A stretch of 46,484 nt of DNA from an uncultured Clostridium sp. (GTDB taxonomy: Bacteria; Bacillota; Clostridia; Lachnospirales; Lachnospiraceae): positions 1-46,484 of the forward strand of contig CABVBU010000025.1 in the NCBI GenBank assembly GCA_902496665.1, written 5' to 3'. Made by a program: the position numbers and the translations under genes. Below, one piece after another: positions 40,351-46,484 of this stretch (positions within the stretch are counted from its first letter, which is position 1; each line of letters starts with the position of its first letter). The notes beneath the pieces were generated by a model that saw nothing but the letters and a program-made list of their open reading frames with translations, had not been told where the DNA came from and did no database searches.

Positions 40351-41763
40351 ATGGCAGAAGTTCAGAAAAAGCCGGTTAAGATCGTTGAGACCGTACTTCG
40401 TGACGCACATCAGTCTCTCCTTGCAACAAGAATGACGACTGATCAGATGCTTCCGATCGTTGACAAAATGGATAAAGTTGGCTACTACGCAGTGGAATGC
40501 TGGGGCGGCGCTACTTTTGATGCCTGCCTGCGTTTCCTGAAGGAGGATCCGTGGGAGAGACTCAGAAAACTGAGAGCCGGTTTCAAGAACACGAAGCTCC
40601 AGATGCTGTTCCGTGGCCAGAACATCCTTGGATACAATCATTACGCGGACGATGTGGTTGAGTACTTTGTACAGAAATCCATCGCTAACGGAATTGATAT
40701 TATCCGTATTTTTGACTGCCTGAATGATATCAGAAACCTTGAGACTGCCGTTAAGGCAACCAAGAAGGAAGGCGGACATGCCCAGATCGCCCTTTGCTAT
40801 ACATTAGGCGATGCGTATACACTTGATTACTGGAAGAACATCGCTTCCGAGATCGAGAGCATGGGCGCTGACTCCCTCTGCATCAAGGATATGGCGGGTC
40901 TTTTAACTCCGTACGCAGCTTCCGAGCTTGTTACGGCATTAAAACAGGGCACAAAGCTGCCGATCGACCTGCATACACACTATACCTCCGGTGTTGCTTC
41001 CATGACATACTTAAAGGCTGTGGAAGCAGGCTGCGATATCATTGACTGTGCAATGTCTCCGCTGGCTCTCGGTACATCCCAGCCGGCAACCGAAGTTATG
41101 GTTGAGACGTTCCGCGGCACCAAGTATGATACTGGTTATGACCAGAATCTGCTTGCTGAGATCACCGATTACTTCACACCGATCCGTGAGGAAGCTTTAA
41201 AGAGCGGTCTCCTGAATCCGAAGGTTCTCGGTGTAAACATCAAGACACTCCAGTACCAGGTACCGGGCGGAATGCTTTCCAACCTTGTTTCCCAGTTAAA
41301 GGAAGCTGGTCAGGAAGACAAGTACCGCGCAGTGCTTGAGGAGATCCCGAGAGTAAGAAAAGACTTCGGTGAGCCGCCGCTTGTAACTCCGTCCTCCCAG
41401 ATCGTTGGCACACAGGCTGTCATGAACGTTCTTTCCGGCGAGAGATATAAGATGGTTCCGAAGGAATCCAAGAAGATCATGATGGGCGAATTTGGTAAGA
41501 CGGTAAAACCGTTCAACAAAGAAGTCCAGAAGAAGATCATCGGCGATGCAACTCCGATCACCTGTCGTCCAGCAGACCTGATCGAGCCGCAGCTGCCGAA
41601 ATTCGAGAAGGAATGCGCACAGTGGAAGCAGCAGGATGAGGATGTATTATCCTACGCTCTGTTCCCGGCTGTAGCAAAAGACTTCTTCGAGTACCGTGAA
41701 GCTCAGCAGACGAAGGTTGACCAGAAGACTGCTGACAAAGCAAATAAAGCTTACCCGGTATAA
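40351..41763 (+). CDS. oadA: Pyruvate/oxaloacetate carboxyltransferase subunit (OadA alpha/5S-like) without biotin domain
   Basis: This 470-residue TIM-barrel enzyme transfers CO2 between oxaloacetate and biotin. The metal site matches the 5S subunit: Asp18 in ETVLRDAHQSL, Lys179 (carbamylated in relatives) in LCIKDMAGL, and His208/His210 in DLHTHYTSG. OadA of Klebsiella ends in a biotin domain, but this protein does not; the carrier is encoded separately two genes upstream. The C-terminal PYC_OADA region (LVTPSSQIVGTQAVMNVL) is present. AGGAGG precedes the ATG. The operon ends at a strong terminator. Confidence 0.94.
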   Translation: MAEVQKKPVKIVETVLRDAHQSLLATRMTTDQMLPIVDKMDKVGYYAVECWGGATFDACLRFLKEDPWERLRKLRAGFKNTKLQMLFRGQNILGYNHYADDVVEYFVQKSIANGIDIIRIFDCLNDIRNLETAVKATKKEGGHAQIALCYTLGDAYTLDYWKNIASEIESMGADSLCIKDMAGLLTPYAASELVTALKQGTKLPIDLHTHYTSGVASMTYLKAVEAGCDIIDCAMSPLALGTSQPATEVMVETFRGTKYDTGYDQNLLAEITDYFTPIREEALKSGLLNPKVLGVNIKTLQYQVPGGMLSNLVSQLKEAGQEDKYRAVLEEIPRVRKDFGEPPLVTPSSQIVGTQAVMNVLSGERYKMVPKESKKIMMGEFGKTVKPFNKEVQKKIIGDATPITCRPADLIEPQLPKFEKECAQWKQQDEDVLSYALFPAVAKDFFEYREAQQTKVDQKTADKANKAYPV

Positions 41764-41805
41764 TTTTGCAGTAAATCTGAATTGTAATTGACGAAAAAAC
41801 ATGAG

Positions 41806-41839
41806 GCCCGGCGTTTCCATGAGGAGATGCCGGGCTTTT
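41806..41839 (+). terminator. Terminator of the carboxyltransferase/sodium-pump operon
   Basis: GCCCGGCGTTTCC (41806-41818) pairs with GGAGATGCCGGGC (41823-41835), all 13 positions matched or G-T wobble, with an ATGA loop and TTTT. Confidence 0.9.
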
Positions 41840-41962
41840 GTGTTGCCATGCATTCGAAAGAAGCTGACGGTGGAAGGTTCCGCAGGTTATCGTTTCTTTT
41901 TTAAGTTTTTATTAAGAAAATGCGGCAATATTTGGAATTTGTGTGAAGTTTCTCCTGCGCGG

Positions 41963-41992
41963 TTGACAGAAAAGTGCCTTTATCATTATAAT
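41963..41992 (+). promoter_or_regulatory. Strong promoter for the SH3/glucosaminidase protein
   Basis: Perfect TTGACA (41963-41968), 18 bp and perfect TATAAT (41987-41992). RNA starts near 41999, which excludes the earlier in-frame ATGs and supports 42053. Confidence 0.88.
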
Positions 41993-42052
41993 GGGTATGA
42001 TGTCGATTTTATGCAAAACTTCACGAAACCGGCAGTGGGAGAGAAGAAAAAC

Positions 42053-44287
42053 ATGACAAAGAGACAAAAAAGATTTCTGGCGCTGATGTTGGGGACGGTC
42101 CTTTTGGGAGACTGTGCGGTTCACGCCGGAACGATGATATCCGGGCTGTCTTCCGTATATGCGGCGACAGGCTCGGCAACGGTAAATGCCACGACCCTGA
42201 ATGTGCGGAGCACGCCGGGGACAACGGGTTCTATCGTAAAAAAACTTGCCTACGGAGCTGCTGTGACAGTGGTTTCCGAGACAACGGGATCCGACGGAAA
42301 GATTTGGTATAAGATCCAGTTTTCCTCCGGTTCAGGGACACAGGGAGGCTATGTCCGTTCGGACTATATCAAATTCCCGGTATCCTACAGCTATGACTCG
42401 AATTTTGAGAACTATTTAAACAGCCAGGGATTCCCGGAAAGCTACAAGACATCCCTGCGGACCCTTCACACGGAGCATCCGACCTGGGTCTTTCAGGCCC
42501 AGAAGGCGGGGCTCAACTGGAGCGATGTGATGGAGGCGGAAGGAGCAGTCGGAACGAATCTGGTATCGAAGGCCAGCATTTCATCCTGGAAATCCACAGA
42601 CTACGGCGCTTACGACTGGAATACCAGCACTTGGACCGGATTCGACGGTTCTTCCTGGGTGGCGGCATCCAAGGACATTGTCGCCTACTATATGGATCCG
42701 AGAAATTTCCTGAACGATACCTATGTATTCCAGTTCCTGCACCACGCCTACGACAGCAATACCCAGACGAGAGCGGGACTTACGAGCCTGATCACGGGAA
42801 CGTTCCTGGAAAAGACGCCGGAGGAGACGACGGCAGCCCAGAGTACCCAGGAGACTTCGGGAGCCGGTACTGCGGCAGTCATAAACAATAAAACGAATAC
42901 TGAAGCTTCTGGCTCCCTGCAGCAGGGGGAAAACTACGGACCGGGAATGAGTTCTGGAATGTCCGGCGGAAGTTCTTCTGGAAGCAGCAACAGCAGCTCC
43001 GGCAGCGGAAACCAGGGCGTAAGCCTTGAGGGACCGGGATCCACGGTGAGCTCCACGATCAGCCAGAGAAAGATGTATACAACGGCACTCCCGGAGGTAG
43101 AGTATGGTCCGGGAATGGATGCGTCCGCCATCACCGATGACAATACCGGCGCGTCAAACACTTCCCCGGTACCGACGGGACAAACGTATGTGGATATTAT
43201 TATGAAGGCGGCTGCCCAGACAGGTGTAAACCCGTACGTCCTCGGCGCCATGATCCTTCAGGAGCAGGGGACAGGTAAATCCGGAAGTATTTCAGGAAAG
43301 ACCTCCGGCTATGAAGGTTACTATAATTTCTTTAATATCGGCGCTTTCGCCTCCGGCTCCATGTCAGCCATCACGAGAGGTCTCTGGTACGCATCCCAGT
43401 CGGGAAGCTACGGAAGACCGTGGAATTCTATCGAGAAGTCCATCATCGGCGGTGCTACCTACTACAGCGAGAATTTCCTGCGGAATGGGCAGGATACCTT
43501 CTATTTAAAGAAGTTTAATGTGCAGGGAAGTACCCCGTACAAGCACCAGTATATGACAAACGTGGAAGGCGCGGCCGGAGAGGGCGCGAAGCTCGCGAGA
43601 GCCTATACGGATGAAATGAAGAAACAGGCGCTCGTGTTCAAGATCCCGGTATTCAACAATATGCCGGAAACTGCCTGCGCAAAGCCGACCGTAACGGGAA
43701 GCCCGAACAACAAGCTGTCAGGAATCACCATCGACGGATATTCCCTGACACCAACCTTCAATAAAGATACGGAGAAGTATGATCTCGTTGTGGACTCTTC
43801 TGTTTCCTCTGTAAATATCCGTGCAACGGCAATCGACTCCAAGTCAACAGTCAGCGGAGCGGGATCGATCAGCCTCGGAAGCGGAACGACGATCGTGAAG
43901 ATTCAGGTGAAGGCGGAGAACGGTGATGTCCGCACATACCAGGTTTCCATTGCAAAAGGAAACGGAAACGGCAGCACCACCGTAGTTTCCCCGTCGACAG
44001 GAAGCTCCACAGGTTCTTCGACCTCGGGCTCTATGACGACCGGCTCTATGGTAGGACCTGGCGGATCGACCGGAACATCGAACAGCGGAAGCAGTTCCGG
44101 AACCACCGGCCCTGGAAGTACAAATTCCGGATCACAGAGCTCTTATCCGGAAGGTGCATCCGGGTCTGGAAAGCTTGTGACGTCATCGACGGGAACGGGC
44201 GGAAACCCTGGAAGTACAAGCACGGGAACGAGTGGTTCCTATCCGGAGGGCGCGACCGGCAGCGGAAAACTTGTGACCGGCAACTGA
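42053..44287 (+). CDS. Secreted SH3/glucosaminidase-like protein with cadherin-like domain
   Basis: This 744-residue secreted protein has a signal peptide (1-38), a bacterial SH3 domain (about 42-107) that probably binds the wall, a glucosaminidase-like region interrupted by a Gly/Ser/Thr-rich insertion (first half 115-255, second half 378-540), a cadherin-like beta-sandwich (PF12733 type, about 553-635), and a repetitive Ser/Gly/Thr tail (636-744). Glu404 in AMILQEQGTGKSG is the best catalytic candidate. The tail repeats SYPEGA(S/T)GSGKLVT twice. I set the start at 42053, eight bases after GGGAGAG and downstream of the promoter. No LPxTG or anchor is visible. The next gene is a surface protein with the same kind of beta-sandwich. 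Confidence 0.82.
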   Translation: MTKRQKRFLALMLGTVLLGDCAVHAGTMISGLSSVYAATGSATVNATTLNVRSTPGTTGSIVKKLAYGAAVTVVSETTGSDGKIWYKIQFSSGSGTQGGYVRSDYIKFPVSYSYDSNFENYLNSQGFPESYKTSLRTLHTEHPTWVFQAQKAGLNWSDVMEAEGAVGTNLVSKASISSWKSTDYGAYDWNTSTWTGFDGSSWVAASKDIVAYYMDPRNFLNDTYVFQFLHHAYDSNTQTRAGLTSLITGTFLEKTPEETTAAQSTQETSGAGTAAVINNKTNTEASGSLQQGENYGPGMSSGMSGGSSSGSSNSSSGSGNQGVSLEGPGSTVSSTISQRKMYTTALPEVEYGPGMDASAITDDNTGASNTSPVPTGQTYVDIIMKAAAQTGVNPYVLGAMILQEQGTGKSGSISGKTSGYEGYYNFFNIGAFASGSMSAITRGLWYASQSGSYGRPWNSIEKSIIGGATYYSENFLRNGQDTFYLKKFNVQGSTPYKHQYMTNVEGAAGEGAKLARAYTDEMKKQALVFKIPVFNNMPETACAKPTVTGSPNNKLSGITIDGYSLTPTFNKDTEKYDLVVDSSVSSVNIRATAIDSKSTVSGAGSISLGSGTTIVKIQVKAENGDVRTYQVSIAKGNGNGSTTVVSPSTGSSTGSSTSGSMTTGSMVGPGGSTGTSNSGSSSGTTGPGSTNSGSQSSYPEGASGSGKLVTSSTGTGGNPGSTSTGTSGSYPEGATGSGKLVTGN

Positions 44288-44374
44288 TACGGGAATATCT
44301 GGTCATAAGAAGATCCATTTCGGGAAAGACTATGCTTAGAAGTACAGGCGGAAATTATGGAAACAAGATAATGC

Positions 44375-44393
44375 CCAGCCTGGAAAAAGCTGG
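44375..44393 (+). other. Hairpin before the cohesin/cadherin-like gene
   Basis: CCAGC (44375-44379) and GCTGG (44389-44393) form a small stem just before AGGAG. It sits in the 124-base gap between two surface-protein genes, where no terminator or clear promoter is seen, so cotranscription is likely. Confidence 0.35.
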
Positions 44394-44411
44394 AATAGGA
44401 GATAAAGAAAT

Positions 44412-46274
44412 ATGAATAAATACATGAAAAAACTGGCGGCAGGGCTGTTGGCGTTCGCGCTGATGGTCATGCTGCTGCCGGCTGGCGTGGTGGTTTCATT
44501 TGCGGCCAGCGGAAAACTTTCGTTTTCCGATCCAACCGCTTCGGTGGGAGACCAGATATCCGTCACGATGAAGATTGCCGCGGATGCAGCACTCGGTTCC
44601 TCCGATGTGATGCTTCAGTATGATGCGGATGCCCTTGAATTTGTCAGCGGCACGAACTCCAATGGCGGAGCAGGATCTGTCCGCGTCATTGGTTCTGCGG
44701 AGGCTGCGGACCAGAAGACGTTCAGCTTTACATTAAAATTTAATGCCTTAAAGGCTGGAACTTCCTCTATCACGGTGAAATCCCAGGAAGTTTACGATGC
44801 CGACTCCAAAGCAGTGACTCTTGACCATATTGGAAGCTCTTCCGTAAAGATCAATGCGGCGGATACTTCTTCCAAGGACGCGTCCTTAGCGTCCCTCACA
44901 ATCTCACCGGGTACTTTAAAACCTGCGTTCTCCGCGGATGTGACCGAGTATACCGCTGCGGTTCCTGGCGATGTGACATCCATCACGGTCAGCGCACCGG
45001 CAAAGGACGGCGGCGCGAAGGTGGCTGTCAGCGGAACTGATGATCTCCAGGACGGAGAGAACACTATCACCTGTACCGTAACAGCGGAGGATGGAGAGAC
45101 AACAAAGACCTACACCATCGTGGTCACAAAGTCTGACGATGCAGCGGCTTCCAACGGTGAGACAGACGCGGGTTCTGCAGAGACAAACGCAGGAGTCATC
45201 GGTGAGGACGGCAACTGGACTGTTGCGGATACCTTTGATGATTCTGAACTTCCGTCTGGATTTACAGCGACGGAGATCGAGTATGAGGGCAGAACCGTAA
45301 AGGCAGCTACAGATGATTCTGGAATGACCTTACTTTATATGACAGATGATTCCGGCAACGGGGACTTCTTTGTATACAACAGTGAGACGGGCGCTTTATC
45401 TGCTTATGTAGTCGTGAAGATGGCAGAGAAGACAGTCGTAGTGCTTCCGCCTGAGTGCATCCCGGAGGGAACAGCGCTTCCGGACGGTTTTGCCGAGTGT
45501 ACCATCGATATCGGAGATCACACAGTCCACGGCTGGATCTGGAAAGACAGCGGAGATTCCGCACCGGAGTACTGTGTCGTTTACGGACGCAATGAAAACG
45601 GTGAGGAAGGCTTCTACCGCTACGACCAGAAGGAGATGACGCTCCAGCGTTACTTCCAGGATCCGGACGCAGCGGATGCCCGCAGCAAGTACTTAAAGGT
45701 TGCGGAGGATTACAACAGTCTCCTTAAGGATTACGAGATCCGCGGAATGTTCGTGATCGGGCTATTTGCACTCAGTATTCTCTTAGTGATCATCATTATC
45801 GTTCTCTTACTCAGAAAGCCGAAGGCACCGAAGAATCCGGGCCGCGGCGGATATGATGACGATTACGGTGACTACGAGGGCGGACGGAAAAACAGAAAGT
45901 CTGAGCCGAAAAAGGCGCAGAAGACCGGAAAGTCCGCGAAAGCGCCGGAGAGAAGAGCTGCGTCCAGACCGGCTGGCCGCGGGGAAGAGCTTTTCGACGA
46001 GGAAGAGGAAGAAATCCAGATCCCGCGCAGAAGACCGGAGGCAGCCGAGACACGCCGTCCGGCAGCGAAGAGACGGGAAGCTGTGAGGACAGAGAATGTT
46101 CCAGAGAAAACAGACACTCCGGAGAGACCGGTGAGAAAGAATGTGGCGGATATGGAAAAAGATCTGTCAAAGAATCTCGCGAAGGAGGCCGCGAAGGCAG
46201 CGCCGAAAGCGGCACCGGCTGAGAAGAGGAGCGAGGACGACGATGGCTTCGAGTTTATCGATCTGGATCTGTAA
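44412..46274 (+). CDS. Membrane-anchored surface protein: cohesin and cadherin-like domains, charged cytoplasmic tail
   Basis: This 620-residue protein has a signal peptide (1-32), a cohesin-like domain (about 34-148: GKLSFSDPTASVGDQISVTMKI...), a cadherin-like beta-sandwich (about 158-241), an acidic linker, a further outer module of unknown fold (about 265-415), a short helix, one transmembrane segment (445-468) and a 150-residue Lys/Arg/Glu/Pro-rich tail in the cytoplasm. Cohesin domains usually bind dockerins, but no dockerin gene is nearby and no cellulosome genes are seen. The tail is highly charged with alternating basic and acidic blocks and could contact cytoplasmic or divisome proteins. 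AGGAG precedes the ATG. Domain calls are by eye. Confidence 0.8.
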   Translation: MNKYMKKLAAGLLAFALMVMLLPAGVVVSFAASGKLSFSDPTASVGDQISVTMKIAADAALGSSDVMLQYDADALEFVSGTNSNGGAGSVRVIGSAEAADQKTFSFTLKFNALKAGTSSITVKSQEVYDADSKAVTLDHIGSSSVKINAADTSSKDASLASLTISPGTLKPAFSADVTEYTAAVPGDVTSITVSAPAKDGGAKVAVSGTDDLQDGENTITCTVTAEDGETTKTYTIVVTKSDDAAASNGETDAGSAETNAGVIGEDGNWTVADTFDDSELPSGFTATEIEYEGRTVKAATDDSGMTLLYMTDDSGNGDFFVYNSETGALSAYVVVKMAEKTVVVLPPECIPEGTALPDGFAECTIDIGDHTVHGWIWKDSGDSAPEYCVVYGRNENGEEGFYRYDQKEMTLQRYFQDPDAADARSKYLKVAEDYNSLLKDYEIRGMFVIGLFALSILLVIIIIVLLLRKPKAPKNPGRGGYDDDYGDYEGGRKNRKSEPKKAQKTGKSAKAPERRAASRPAGRGEELFDEEEEEIQIPRRRPEAAETRRPAAKRREAVRTENVPEKTDTPERPVRKNVADMEKDLSKNLAKEAAKAAPKAAPAEKRSEDDDGFEFIDLDL

Positions 46275-46285
46275 AAGAGTATAAT

Positions 46286-46329
46286 AAAAATGCCGTGAGA
46301 GGTAAAAGAAACTTTCTCACGGTATTTTT
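46286..46329. terminator. Terminator after the surface-protein pair
   Basis: AAATGCCGTGAGA (46288-46300) pairs with TCTCACGGTATTT (46315-46327) with one wobble, ending in Ts. Confidence 0.88.
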
Positions 46330-46434
46330 CGGTTGTCGCGTACTCCAAACAAACTATTGGCAACAATTTTTCGGCGGCATCAGAACGGTATATCAGATCG
46401 ATTTAAAAAGAAAAATTTGGATGAAAAAGAAAAG

Positions 46435-46476
46435 GGGCTGTCGCATTAGCAAATATTTTTTGCTGGGCGACAGCCC
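46435..46476. other. Long GC-rich hairpin at the window end
   Basis: GGGCTGTCGC (46435-46444) is the exact reverse complement of GCGACAGCCC (46467-46476). Inside, AGCAAA (46448-46453) pairs with TTTGCT (46459-46464). The gene or element it belongs to lies beyond the window. It may be a terminator or an end of a mobile element; nothing here decides which. Confidence 0.55.
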
Positions 46477-46484
46477 TGCTTTAT

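Noticed and set aside
41801..42052. Upstream extension of the SH3/glucosaminidase gene
   Set aside because: The in-frame ATGs there lie within the previous operon's terminator or upstream of the -10 box at 41987-41992, and the added sequence is not a signal peptide.
46330..46484. Terminal hairpin as an end of an insertion sequence
   Set aside because: GGGCTGTCGC-type hairpins do occur at element ends, but there is no transposase, no second end and no target duplication within the window, so the call cannot be supported.

Overview
This window looks like a housekeeping chromosome segment from a low-to-mid GC Gram-positive anaerobe, most likely a gut Lachnospiraceae (Clostridium cluster XIVa) species. 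The signs are strong AGGAGG ribosome-binding sites, sigma-A promoters with 17-18 bp spacers, lipobox lipoproteins, Rex, HPr with His15/Ser46, an NdoA-type toxin beside alr, SleB- and SpoIID-family proteins, a YitT protein, and an oxaloacetate-decarboxylase-type sodium pump operon. The species cannot be fixed from the sequence alone. There is no rRNA, tRNA, CRISPR array, prophage or transposase. Almost every gene is on the + strand; only xpt and the PPi-type phosphofructokinase are on the - strand.

Layout. 1-7.2 kb: HPr, an Mrp/NBP35 Fe-S carrier ATPase, a methionine ABC importer (metN-metI-metQ), a MATE efflux protein and a DUF554 membrane protein. 7.4-15.7 kb: an ABC-F ATPase, then the compact overlapping run rex-acpS-nnr-alr, an NdoA/MazF toxin without a visible antitoxin, and a CNNM/CBS membrane protein. 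15.7-24.3 kb: xpt and recQ diverging from a shared promoter region, a three-gene ABC importer with a PF04392-type binding protein, a YbaK deacylase, a SleB-like cell-wall hydrolase and a HAD phosphatase. 24.3-35.2 kb: a probable 6S RNA gene, AI-2E permease, a large SpoIID/LytB protein, PPi-type phosphofructokinase, oleate hydratase with a membrane-anchor extension, a DUF3298 lipoprotein and a transaldolase. 35.3-46.5 kb: YitT, a five-gene biotin-dependent sodium-pump operon, and two cell-surface proteins that both carry cadherin-like beta-sandwich domains.

Two things stand out. First, a family of short transposase-less elements. Copies at 7229-7361 and 14135-14290 share about 100 bp, including a hairpin whose two arms changed together between the copies. 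The first copy has inverted GTAA-starting ends and an 8-bp target duplication, the signature of IS66-family mobilisation. A 47-bp derivative with its own 8-bp duplication sits between HPr and mrp. Second, the 36435-41763 operon combines a divergent acyl-CoA-type (12S-like) carboxyltransferase, an oxaloacetate/pyruvate-type (5S-like) carboxyltransferase, one biotin carrier, the OadB sodium pump and an OadG fused to a lipoprotein domain. This is the part list of a transcarboxylase plus a sodium pump.

Many promoters, terminators and symmetric elements between genes could be read. Sites called from sequence alone (operators, competing hairpins) are marked as inference. Start codons were moved from the longest open frame wherever a ribosome-binding site, a promoter position or family length made the choice clear.
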